Of a DNA stretch of 64,000 bases, positions 1 through 10,200 are shown one piece after another. Position 1 is the stretch's first letter. Every line of letters begins with the position of its first letter. Under the pieces are notes generated by a model. It was not told the DNA's origin and ran no database searches. It saw only the letters and a program-made list of their open reading frames with translations. The stretch is taken from assembly GCF_963678975.1 (NCBI RefSeq), contig NC_089275.1, positions 1,693,001 through 1,757,000 on the forward strand, in the 5' to 3' direction. Made by a program: the position numbers and the translations under genes. The DNA comes from Dysidea avara. Lineage: Eukaryota > Porifera > Demospongiae > Dictyoceratida > Dysideidae.

Positions 1-712
1 AAATTGCCCTGTAGAGAATTCAGCTACAAACAAATCACCTTGTAGAAAGATCAGCTAGAAGAAGTTACCTTGTAGAGAGTTCAGCTACAAACAAATCACC
101 CTGTAGAGAGTTCAGCTAGAAACAAGTCACCCTGTAGAGAGATCAGCTAGAAACAAGTCACCCTGCAGAGAGTTCAGCTAGAAGAAGTTACATTGTAGAG
201 AGTTCAGCTACAAGGAAACTACCATGTACAGAGTTCAGCTGCAAACAAATTGCCCTGTAGAGAATTCAGCTACAAACAAATCACCCTGTAGAAAGATCAG
301 CTAGAAGAAGTTACCTTGTAGAGAATTCAGCTACAAACAAATCACCCAGTAGAGAGTTCAGCTAGAAACAAGTTACACTGTAGAGAGATCAGCTAGAAAC
401 AAGTCACCCTGTAGAGAGTTCAGCTAGAAGAAGTCACATTGTAGAGAGTTCAGCTACAAAGAAACTACCATGTAGAGAGTTCAGCTGCAAACAAATTTAC
501 AAATTGCCTTGTAGAGAATTCAGCTACAAACAAATCACCCTGTAGAAAGATCGTCTAGAAGAAGTTACCTTGTAGAGAGTTCAGCTACAAACAAATCACC
601 CTGTAGAGAGTTCAGCTACAAACAAGTCATCCGGTAGAGAGATCAGCTAGAAGGGTCACTTTGCAGAGAGGTCAGCTACAAAGAAATCACCCTGCTTCAT
701 CTTTTCTTCTTC
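1..712. repeat. 31-bp satellite array, first block
   Basis: This is a tandem array of a monomer of about 31 bp with the core GTAGAGAGTTCAGCTACAAA. Monomers differ mainly in the last third (endings such as AAATCACCCT, AAGTTACCTT, AAACTACCAT), and these variants recur in the same order, giving a higher-order repeat of about nine monomers. The array runs off the left edge of the window. It ends in a conserved junction (CACCCTGCTTCATC) that is nearly identical to the end of the second array at about 6385. No ORF of note is present. Confidence 0.95.
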
Positions 713-748
713 CTGTAGTAAAGAAAAAATGCCAGGTTAAAAAGTCCT

Positions 749-771
749 AAAGCCGGCCATAGGCCGGCTTT
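749..771. repeat. Short GC-rich palindrome between satellite and hairpin
   Basis: AAAGCCGGCC and GGCCGGCTTT face each other across a 3-nt loop. The equivalent site near 6442-6465 is partly degraded (AAAGCCAGAC on the left), so the two copies have diverged. It sits between the satellite end and the large hairpin in both copies. Confidence 0.7.
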
Positions 772-799
772 GGGGTATACAAATATAAAAAGAAGTGAA

Positions 800-1126
800 A
801 TCTAATCCAAAACAGCCAAGCTGTAAAAAAAAAGTGCGGCCCTGAGAAAGGCTATGGTGAAAAAAGATGTGAAATCCAAGGTGGCGGCCAAGAAATGGCT
901 GTGATGGTAGGTTAATGGTAAAAATTTTAATAACGACAATTCAGGTGAATTTTGTGCCAAGACCAAGCGGCACCAAATTCACCTGAATTGTTGTTATTAA
1001 AATTTTACCATTAACCCTATCATCACAGCCATTTCTTGGCCGCCACCTTGGATTTCACATCTTTTTCACCATAGCCTTTCTCAGGGCCGCACTCTTTTTT
1101 TACAGCTTGGCTGTTTTGGATTAGAT
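800..1126. mobile_element. Foldback (hairpin) element, copy 1
   Basis: The left arm starts ATCTAATCCAAAACAGCC and the right arm ends with its complement, GGCTGTTTTGGATTAGAT. The arms are about 155 bp each and pair almost base for base across a short loop around 955-970. The element has no coding capacity. Its transcript would fold into a long double-stranded hairpin. A second copy with the same ends lies at 6493-6820, and both follow a 31-bp satellite array. I could not identify a target-site duplication. Confidence 0.85.
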
Positions 1127-2160
1127 TGTAATGTCTGTGATATTGTAATACCTTTGTATTGTAATAACCTGTGGTATTCTAAAGGACACATGCTGGATAC
1201 AAGCAAATAAAGATGCAGGAATTATATTTTCAGGAATAATGATAGTGTAAAAGAAATGAGAATTTTAGGGAGTTTGAAGTGGTAGTTTCATCTCTCTATT
1301 ACATTAGTCACAAACCATCTTAATAGATTTCCACCGTAGTTGGTACAACTTATTATTAACACTTTACAGTGACCAGCACTGAAGGTCTGACAGCAACATG
1401 TGCTGCAGCCTTATATAGGATTACCTAACCTAATTTAAAGGACAGACTTAATGACTGATAAGGCTTAATGACTTGACTTAATGACTGAAAAGGTGTAACA
1501 GAAAAGGGCACTGCTTGAAGGTTCTTAGTTTACTAATTTGTTAAGATGCCTTACTGTAGTTACACTGATAGTAAAGTGTCAGTAAACTTAAGTATATGGA
1601 ACATAATTATTTTACTAAGTTTTAAACTCTCAGTAAAACATAAGTGAATGCGGGTTTACTGAAAAACTACTAAAATAACAAACAATTAACTGTTCCATAT
1701 ACTGGGGATATACCACTGTAGTAAACTAAGATACTTCTAGCAGTGGGGGCCAAAATAAAGGAAAAAAGGGGCCAACTACTATAGCTGTTTCAATTTCTTG
1801 CTGAACGTCTCAGATTACAGAGAGGAAGAAAGATTATATAAAGATTGGGAATATTTTTAGGAATCAGTAGTTCATTTTGCAGTTATTTAAAGCATAATGT
1901 CAAGATAAATTCAAAATAGAAATCTTTAAAATAAAATTTGCAAGGCGGCCTAGGTGCAAGGTGAAGACACTTATGGCTGTTATTAGTATACACCTGTGTT
2001 CCTTTTATGGTGGTTTACATAATTAAAAGAAGATAATTCACTATATACACTGTAAATTCAAATGGGTACAAATGACTCAAATTTTTGGGTTGTTTTACCT
2101 GCAATTCAAACGACCAATTTTTTGGTAATAATGACCCAAGGATGTACTTGGTTATTTTAA
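1127..2160. repeat. Diverged non-coding duplicated segment, copy 1
   Basis: No gene is visible. 1260-1350 matches 12640-12720 (GGTAGTTTCATCTCTCT is shared), and 1745-2045 matches 7575-7885 closely (for example GCAAGGCGGCCTAGGTGCAA) and 12725-13020 more loosely. The order of the matching blocks is kept, so these are segmental copies and not chance similarity. A separate inverted pair, AGTATATGGAACA near 1590 and TGTTCCATATACT near 1690, brackets a short internal segment. Confidence 0.7.
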
Positions 2161-2173
2161 CTTTGCAAGATCT

Positions 2174-2330
2174 AGACACACGATAGTGTGTCGTGCGGCC
2201 CAAGAAGCCGGCGCGCCACACCGTGAGTATATTAACAGGAAGAAAGAAATCAAGACACACGATAGTGTGTCGTGCGGCCCAAGAAGCCGGCACGCCACAC
2301 AGTGAGTATATTAACAGGAAGAAAGAAAAC
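2174..2330. repeat. 79-bp tandem duplication containing a small hairpin
   Basis: Two adjacent copies start AGACACACGATAGTGTGTCG at 2174 and 2253. The first 16 bases form a perfect hairpin (GACACAC, loop GATA, GTGTGTC), followed by a GC-rich stretch CGGCCCAAGAAGCCGG. A related sequence (AGACTCACGGTAGTGAGTCG) occurs at about 37045, where the stem has compensatory changes, so the hairpin itself seems to be conserved within a dispersed repeat family. Confidence 0.8.
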
Positions 2331-3120
2331 ACAATTTTCACACCTATGTAGCTCTGTGATCCCTTATCCGATTGGAACCAAATTTGCTAAAGACGTGTCG
2401 CCCAGTTAGGGGAGTCTACATACCAAATTTGAAGACAATCGCTCCAGCCATTTCCAAGATACGATCGAACAAAATTTCGTTTTAATTTCTTCGTTTTTTT
2501 TCTTCTTCTTCTTCATCTTCTTCATTTCGCACACTTCGCAAAATTCGCCATAAAACACGAGTGCGTGCTCGGATTGGGCTGAAATTTGGCACACTTGAAG
2601 GGCTCATTAAGGCGGATCTCCGTACCAACTTTGGTAGGAATCCGATGAACATTCACAGAGTTATGACCGATTATTTGCGTAAAATAAGGTCGAAGGTCTG
2701 TCACGCCTACAGGGTAAACCCCTTGGAGGAATCAGTTGAAAATTGATATGTAGATGGAGCAACCATCGTAGGAGTGCCTTTTTGTGGTTTGAAAGGAATC
2801 GAGATAAAGACCATGGAGATATGATACAAAACCCAACCTGTGTCAAAATTACGCGATCGATTTTTATGAATAAAAAAATTATTAGTTTTCGTGTCTACCA
2901 GACAAACCGCTTGGAGCAACGAGCTGAAAATCTGTATGTAGCTGGAATAATCATCATAGCAAGTTCTTGCAGTAGTACAGAAGAATCGGATTACAAATTA
3001 CTGAGTTATGATTCGAAAGGGAACTAAGTGCAGCAAATGCGAGATCGAGTTACTCTAATAGAACAGTCACCCTAATAAAGCATTCAGTTGCATGTATAAT
3101 TTACTCAGTTATATTACATT
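2331..3120. repeat. Dispersed repeat body, no gene; ends in two cassette copies
   Basis: The stretch after the hairpin repeat holds a TTC/TTT pyrimidine tract (2488-2525) and moderately GC-rich sequence with short overlapping ORFs on both strands (60-108 codons). None resembles a known family. The composition differs from the AT-rich flanks, which suggests a decayed mobile element. Two copies of the CTCTAATAGAACAGTCAC-type cassette occur at 3052-3085. Confidence 0.45.
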
Positions 3121-6100
3121 GCAAGTTATTCTGTAGGGAATTCAGCTACAAACAAGTCACCCTGTAGTCAGATCAGCTAGAAGAAGGTACCTAATAGAGA
3201 GTTCATCTACAAAGAAGCCATCCTGTAGAGAGTTCAGCTGAAATAAATCACCCTGTAGAGAATTCAGCTACAAACAAATTGCCCTGTAGAGAGATCAGCT
3301 AGAAGAAGTTACCTTGTAGAGAGTTCAGTTACAAAGAAACAATCATGCAAAGACTTTAGCTGCAAACAAATCACCCAGTAAAAAGTTCCGCTATGAACAG
3401 ATCACACTGTAAAGAGTTCAGTTAGAAACAAGTCATCCTGTAGATAAATCAGCTAGAAGAAGTCACTTTGTAGAGAGTTCGGCTACAAAGAAACCACCAT
3501 GTAAGAGAGTTCAGTTGCAAACAAACCACTCTGTACAGACTTCAGCTACGAACAGATCACCCTGTAGAGAGATCAGCTAGAAACAAGTCATGCTGTAGAG
3601 AGTTCAGCTAGAAGAAGTTACATTGTAGAGAGTTCAGCTGCAAACAAATCACCTGTAGAGAGTTCAGCTAGGAACAAGTCACCCTGTACTGAGATCAGCT
3701 AGAAACAAGTCATTCTGTAGAGAGTTCAGCTAGAAGAAGTTACATTGTAGAGAGTTCAGCTACAAAGAAACCACCATGTAGAGAGTTCAGCTGCAAAAAA
3801 ATTGCCCTGTAGAGAATTCAGCTACAAACAAATCACCCTGTAGAAAGAAGAAGTTACCTTGTAGAGAGTTCAGCTACAAACAAATCACCATGTAGAGAGT
3901 TCAGCTAGAAACAAGTCACCTGTAGAGAGTTCAGCTAGAAGAAGTTACATTGTAGAGAGTTCAGCTACAAAGAAACTACCATGTAGAGAGTTCAGCTGCA
4001 AACAAATCGCCCTGTAGAGAATTCAGCTACAAACAAATCACCCTGTAGAAAGAAGAAGTTACCTTGTAGAGAGTTCAGCTACAAACAAATCACCATGTAG
4101 AGAGTTCAGCTAGAAACAAGTCACCCTTTAGAGAGACCAGCTAGAAACAAGTCACCTGTAGAGAGTTCAGCTAGAAGAAGTTACATTGTAGAGAGTTCAG
4201 CTACAAAGAAACTACCATGTAGAGAGTTCAGCAGCAAACAAATCACGCTGTAGAGAATTCAGCTACAAACAAATCACCCTGTAGAAAGATCAGCTAGAAG
4301 AAGTTACCTTGTAGAGAGTTCAGCTACAAACAAATCACCCTGTAGAGGGTTCAGCTACAAACAAGTCACCCTGTAGAGAGTTCAGCTAGAAGAAGTTACA
4401 TTATAGAGAGTTCAGCTACAAAGAAACTGCCATGTAGAGAGTTCAGCTGCAAACAAATTGCCCTGTAGAGAATTCAGCTACAGACAAACCACCTTCCAGA
4501 AAGATCAGCTAGAAGAAGTTACCTTGTAGAGAGTTCAGCTACAAACAAATCACCCTGTAGAGAGTTCAGCTAGAAACAAGTGACCCTGTAGAGAGATCAG
4601 CTAGAAACAAGTCACCCTGTAGAGAGTTCAGCTACATTGTAGAGAGTTCAGCTGCAAAGAAACTACCATGTACAGAGTTCAGCTGCAAACAAATTGCCCT
4701 GTAGAGAGATCAGCTAGAAGAAGTTACATTGTAGAGAGTTCAGCTACAAAGAAACTACCATGTACAGAGTTCAGCTACAAACAAATCACCCTATAGAAAG
4801 ATCAGCTAGAAGAAGTTACCTTGTAGAGAATTCAGCTACAAACAAATCACCCTGTAGAGAGTTCAGCTAGAAACAAGTTGCACTGTAAAGAGATCAGCTA
4901 GAAACAAGTCACCCTGTAGAGAGTTCAGCTAGAAGAAGTTACATTGTAGAGAGTTCAGCTACAAAGAAACTACCATGTAGAGAGTTCAGCTGCAAACAAA
5001 TTGCCCTGTAGAGAATTCAGCTACAGACAAACCACCTTCCAGAAAGATCAGCTAGAAGAAGTTACCTTGTAGAGAGTTCAGCTACAAACAAATCACCCTG
5101 TAGAGAGTTCAGCTAGAAACAAGTGAACCTGTAGAGAGATCAGCTAGAAACAAGTCACCATGTAGAGAGTTCAGCTACATTGTAGAGAGTTCAGCTGCAA
5201 AGAAACTACCATGTACAGAGTTCAGCTGCAAACAAATTGCCCTGTAGAGAGATCAGCTAGAAGAAGTTACATTGTAGAGAGTTCAGCTACAAAGAAACTA
5301 CCATGTACAGAGTTCAGCTACAAACAAATCACCCTATAGAAAGATCAGCTAGAAGAAGTTACCTTGTAGAGAATTCAGCTACAAACAAATCACCCTGTAG
5401 AGAGTTCAGCTAGAAACAAGTTGCACTGTAGAGAGATCAGCTAGAAACAAGTCACCCTGTAGAGAGTTCAGCTAGAAGAAGTTACATTGTAGAGAGTTCA
5501 GCTACAAAGAAACTACCATGTAGAGAGTTCAGCTGCAAACAAATTTCCCTGTAGAGAATTCAGCTACAAACAAATCACCCTGTAGAGAGTTCAGCTAGAA
5601 ACAAGTTACATTGTAGAGAGATCAGCTAGAAACAAGTCACCCTGTAGAGAGATCAGCTAGAAGAAGTTACATTGTAGAGAGTTCAGCTACAAAGAAACTA
5701 CCATGTAGAGAGTTCAGCTGCAAACAAATTGCCCTGTAAAAAATTCAGCTACAAACAAATCACCCTGTAGAAAGATCAGCTAGAAGAAGTTACCTTGTAG
5801 AGAATTCAGCTGCAAACAAATCACCCTGTAGAGAGTTCAGCTAGAAACAAGTTACACTGTAAAGAGATCAGCTAGAAACAAGTCACCCTGTAGAGAGTTC
5901 AGCTAGAAGAAGTTACATTGTAGAGAGTTCAGCTACAAAGAAACTACCATGTAGAGAGTTCAGCTGCAAACAAATTGCCCTGTACAGAATTCAGCTACAA
6001 ACAAATCACCCCGTAGAAAGATCAGCTAGAAGAAGTTACCTTGTAGAGAGTTCAGCTAGAAACAAATCACCCTGTAGAGAGTTCAGCTAGAAACAAGTCA

Positions 6101-6385
6101 CCCTGTAGAGAGATCAGCTAGAAACAAGCCACCCGTAGAGAGTTCAGCTAGAAGAAGTTACATTGTAGAGAGTTCAGCAGTTTAGCTGCAAACAAATCAC
6201 CCTGTAGAGAATTCAGCTACAAACAAATTACCCTGTTTAAAGATCAGCTAGAAGAAGTTACCTTGTAGAGAGTTCAGCTACAAACAAATCACCCTGTAGA
6301 GAGTTCAGCTACAAACAAGTCATCCGGTAGAGAGATCAGCTAGAAGGATCACCTTGCAGAGAGGTCAGCTACAAAGAAATCACCC
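3121..6385. repeat. 31-bp satellite array, second block, with higher-order structure
   Basis: About 105 monomers of the same 31-bp satellite as 1-712. A higher-order period is visible: the rare variant CAGACAAACCACCTTCC occurs at 4481 and again at 5024, and the intervening ~543 bp repeats almost exactly. Some monomers carry deletions (for example near 3843 and 4048). The array starts abruptly after single-copy sequence at 3120 and ends at the same junction as the first array. It has no coding capacity. Confidence 0.95.
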
Positions 6386-6492
6386 TGCTTCATCTTTTCT
6401 TCTTCCTGTAGTAAAGAAAAAAATGACAGGTTAAAATCCCTAAAGCCAGACATAGGCCGGCTTTGGGGTATACAAATACAAAAAGAAGTGAA

Positions 6493-6820
6493 ATCTAATC
6501 CAAAATAGCCAAGCTGTAAAAAACGAGTGCGGCCCTGAGAAAGGCTATGGTGAAAAAAGATGTGAAATTCAAGGTGGCGGCCAAGAAATGGCTGTGATGG
6601 TAGGTTAATGGTAAAAGTTTTAATAACAATAATTCAGGTGAATTTTGTGCCAAGACCAAGCGGCACCAAATTCACCTGAATTGTTGTTATTAAAATTTTT
6701 ACCATTAACCTACCATCACAGCCATTTCTTGGCTGCCACCTTGGATTTCACATCTTTTTTCACCATAGCCTTTCTCAGGGCCGCACTCTTTTTTTACAGC
6801 TTGGCTGTTTTGGATTAGAT
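6493..6820. mobile_element. Foldback (hairpin) element, copy 2
   Basis: This has the same 328-bp structure as 800-1126: left end ATCTAATCCAAAATAGCC, right end GGCTGTTTTGGATTAGAT, with ~155-bp complementary arms and a loop near 6650. It differs from copy 1 at scattered positions, so it is an older duplicate or an independent insertion. As in copy 1, it lies about 110 bp downstream of a satellite array. Confidence 0.85.
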
Positions 6821-7400
6821 ATAGTCATATTACCCAGATGCCCTAAAGTCTCTTCAACCTCTAGCCAAGTGTTTGAAATAACTTTGCCATTATGGTTATT
6901 TTAACCATCTGCATGTGGTAAAATTAACTCACGTCACAAAATATTTGTTTGTTTGTTTACACTAATTAACAAGTCAGTCATCATTAGTGATAACATACAT
7001 TAATCTGTCCATGACAATATACTGCATCTTAATACTTTAAACATAGCTACCTAATCTTATAGAGTTTTCAAATTGTATATAAACCTAAGTTCTCCATGTT
7101 CACTTTTGATTGTGGGATGTAACACAAATATTATAATGGCCTGTGTACTGTAAATTTAACCATGTAGCTGGTCATCTAATCTGTACCATAGTAGACTTGA
7201 CCATACACACTGAAATTGCCCAAATATGTTATTTCAACATCCTAAGTGAACAGTTATATTGACCTTCTCTAGTTATTTTGCCTGATTTAGTCCAAAAACC
7301 TACCCTAGTTATAACCACTTTTAGATGGTCATTTTAACAAAAAAGTTTGTAGTTTAAATTTACCCATGGAGGTTGAATTGATCCATTTGAATTTACTGTG
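6821..7400. other. AT-rich intergenic stretch, nothing recognised
   Basis: No ORF, TIR pair, tandem repeat or RNA gene was seen. Confidence 0.5.
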
Positions 7401-8042
7401 TACGTAGCAGAACCCGTTAATATGAACACTCATAATTCAGTCAAACACACAAAATTTCTCTTAGCAAATCTAGGACATTTTGATAATCAAGGCATGTTAT
7501 TAATTTTATGCCAATAACAAAGTGTACTATTCACTATACACTTATACAGATTGAATGACTAATAAGGTGTAACAGAAAAGGGGCCAAAATAAGGGAAAAA
7601 AGGGGCCAATTACTACAGCTGTTTCAATTTCTTGCTGAACATCTCAGATTACAGAGAGGAAGAAAGGTTATAAAGATTGGGAATATTTTTAGGAATGAGG
7701 AGTTAATTTTGCAGTTATTTAAGGCATAATGTCAAGATAAATTCAAAATAGAAACCTTTTAAATAAAATTTGCAAGGCGGCCTAGGTGCAAGGTGAAGAC
7801 ACTTATGGCTGTTATTAGTATACGTACACCTGTGTTCCTTTTATGGTGGTTTACATAATTAAAAGAAGATAATTCACTACTTAGCAGAACCCGTTAAATT
7901 AAATGTGAACACTCATAATTCAGTCAAACACACAAAATTTCTCTTAGCAAATCTAGGACATTTTGATAATCAAGGCACATTATTAATTTTATGCCAATAA
8001 CAAAGTGTACTATTCACTATACACTTATACAAATTGAATGGT
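7401..8042. repeat. Local direct repeat of ~155 bp around a duplicated segment
   Basis: A block starting TAGCAGAACCCGTTAA at 7401 recurs at about 7884 and runs to about 8042, nearly identical (AAATTTCTCTTAGCAAATCT is in both). The ~300 bp between the two is the second copy of the 1745-2045 segment. A third, diverged version of the block follows the corresponding segment at 13010-13170. The order suggests repeated unequal exchange. Confidence 0.75.
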
Positions 8043-9000
8043 TAACAAGTGGCCTGATTATCAATCCCTCCATACCAGCCAACACTACATGTTTCTCTTA
8101 TAGCTAGTTCTGCACAGAGTCAAAGTTCAGTTATTCAGTGTAGTGAAGCTACATCACAACCATTACCATCAGTGGAGTAGGTGGGGGTTACTGGGATACT
8201 ATATAGAAACCCTCTGAACTTAGAACTTGTATAGGCAATACCAGTATTTGGTAGCACAAACACACAGAAAAACACAACACAGTAAAGTACAATTCCTTGA
8301 AAAATTATAGCATACATGTAACCACAAGGAAAGGCAAAATTTAGATTGAGGTACTTTAATAGAGCAGTCAGAACTACTGTTATGGAATAGTTATAGAGAT
8401 CCATAGCAAAATACCTTATAAAATGAGTAAGAAGAATCTAAGTATAGTTTAGAAGAATAATTTAGAGCCCCTAATAATATAGATTTTTAGAGAATGTTGG
8501 CATTTGTTCAGATCTAGATCTCCACTAACACTGATGACTATACAGTATATAGTGACTGGGACTAAAACAAATCATGTGGGCATATACATCAATTTTGCCT
8601 ACATACAAGACTAATTTTCATGACTCATGATTACCAATAAGCTAGATGCTTTGATTCCTGTTTCATACTTTAATGGAGATGTCATGCACAGAATTTCATT
8701 ATTTCCACCTCAAGGATTTTCATCAGCTGGGTTTTACTCAAAGTTTTCTACAATAACAAGTAAGTTATAGTTAAATTTCCACCATATAAGTAGGACATTG
8801 TTGTTATCAACCCAAGGCTGACTCAAAGCCAAGGCTGCGATATGGTTAAACTATTTCATACACTTTGAAATGCTTGACTTCATAAACAACATTGGAATAT
8901 TTGAAATTGAGATGTTGATAGGAACATGACAAGGTATTCTTCTATCCCACATGTAATTTGACTTCATAAACAATGTGATAACAAGGCTAGATAAATATGT
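8043..9000. repeat. Duplicated segment, paralogous to 13.1-15.5 kb
   Basis: GTTAACAAGTGGCC at 8040 matches 13168. The minus-strand open frames at 8135-8404 and 13276-13788 share the strings FAFPCGYMY and GFLY in the same order. 8640-8940 resembles both 14690-14960 and 15360-15500. Because non-coding flanks match as well, I read the shared peptide strings as a trace of DNA duplication and not as proof of a gene. A splice-linked protein was not found. Confidence 0.55.
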
Positions 9001-9260
9001 AAGCTAATTAATTTTCAATATGGTTACATGTGGACTGGGCCTGCAACAATAGGACATGTGAGTACATAATATTGCAGAATTTTCAGTTCTGATGGAGCAA
9101 TTATAATTAAATAATAACATTTGCCCAATTTTTTTCAAACTTTTATTAACCACAACTTTTGGTGTCACCATCCTATGGCTTTAAATTTTAAAGCTGGTAG
9201 TAAGCAATTAAATGGCTTTTTGATAAAAGTTACAGAATGCAAATATTTCATTCCAATAGT

Positions 9261-9405
9261 TAGGCACCAGCCTATTATGCTGGCATAATTTTGAGCATAA
9301 TCTGAAACATCGATCGAGCATAATTTTGAGCATAATGGGTTAAATTCTTGAGCACTGCAGCATAGCATAATAGGTGAAATTGAAAGTATAATAGGCTGGT
9401 GAATA
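9261..9405. mobile_element. Small hAT-like MITE (145 bp)
   Basis: The element is bounded by a perfect 8-bp TSD, CCAATAGT (9253-9260 and 9406-9413). The ends are inverted: TAGGCACCAGCCTATTAT on the left and ATAATAGGCTGGTGAATA on the right. The body is rich in the motif GAGCATAATTTTGAGCATAA, which is also seen in the longer element at 48072-48519, so the two belong to related families. An 8-bp TSD is the hAT hallmark. Confidence 0.85.
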
Positions 9406-9631
9406 CCAATAGTGAGATATGGCTAGTTGTGTGACATGGTGTAGTTTATGCCCACATGCCTTCTTGTTGCAGGCCCAGTCACAATTGTTATGCTGTGTGC
9501 ATAGTGTTAGGAAATAATTACAGTTTCAGGAGTGGATATAAAAATAATAACAATAGTATTCCGGTACTGAGTTATATATATGTAGGCCTGCATCAAATAT
9601 GTCAGCAGAATAAGAGGCATAATAGGAGTAC

Positions 9632-9982
9632 CAGGGCGGATCCAGAGTTTCGAAAGAGGGGGGGCACCTTTCTGAAAAACAGTTGAAGACCAAAAAAACT
9701 TGCTGAAAACCAGTTGAAGACCAAAAAAAAAAAAAAAAAAAAGGTCACAACAATAATAGCTAGTTATCCTTACCTACTATATCACGTCTGTTATGTAAAA
9801 TAAAATCCTATTTGTAGCTTCATAGGTAAGCTATACTGCCTCATGAACATTGTGACTGCTTTATTAGAGTAATTGACTGCTCTATTAGAGTATATCGATC
9901 TTGTATGCAATTTCTTGAAGGGGGGGGGGGGGGGGGGGGGGGGGGCATTTGCCCCAAATGCCCCATCCTGGATCCGCCACTG
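9632..9982. mobile_element. MITE with CAGTGGCGGATCC-type ends, 5-bp TSD, copy 1
   Basis: The left end is CAGGGCGGATCCAGAG and the right end CCTGGATCCGCCACTG, flanked by the direct repeat AGTAC (9627-9631, 9983-9987). The body carries a poly-A run (9723-9741), a poly-G run (9920-9945) and two copies of the ATTAGAG cassette (about 9858-9897). It matches 13828-14155 in the opposite orientation. A 5-bp TSD fits the hAT5 group; that assignment is inference. Confidence 0.9.
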
Positions 9983-10059
9983 AGTACTATGCCAACACAT
10001 AATGCTAGCATATTAGGTGGATATTTCAAACTATGGAGCTTAATTGCTTGCAAATAGAT

Positions 10060-10190
10060 TAATACTCCCTAATAGAGCAGTAATTGGAAAACAGGGCACT
10101 CAAATGTATTGTTCATGCTCCTTAGATTGATACTCTCTAATAAAACAGCCACTTTTGTAGTGAAATACTCTAATAGAGCAGACTTATAAT
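10060..10190. repeat. Three diverged copies of the TCTAATAGAGCAG cassette
   Basis: Copies occur at about 10065, 10127 and 10165 (CTCCCTAATAGAGCAG, ACTCTCTAATAAAACAG, ACTCTAATAGAGCAG). No element ends were found around them. Confidence 0.6.
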
Positions 10191-10200
10191 GTTTTTTGCA

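Noticed and set aside
3121-6385. Regularly spaced ~31-bp repeats, superficially like a CRISPR array
   Set aside because: Repeats are directly adjacent with graded variants and no unique spacers, and the context is eukaryotic. It is a satellite.
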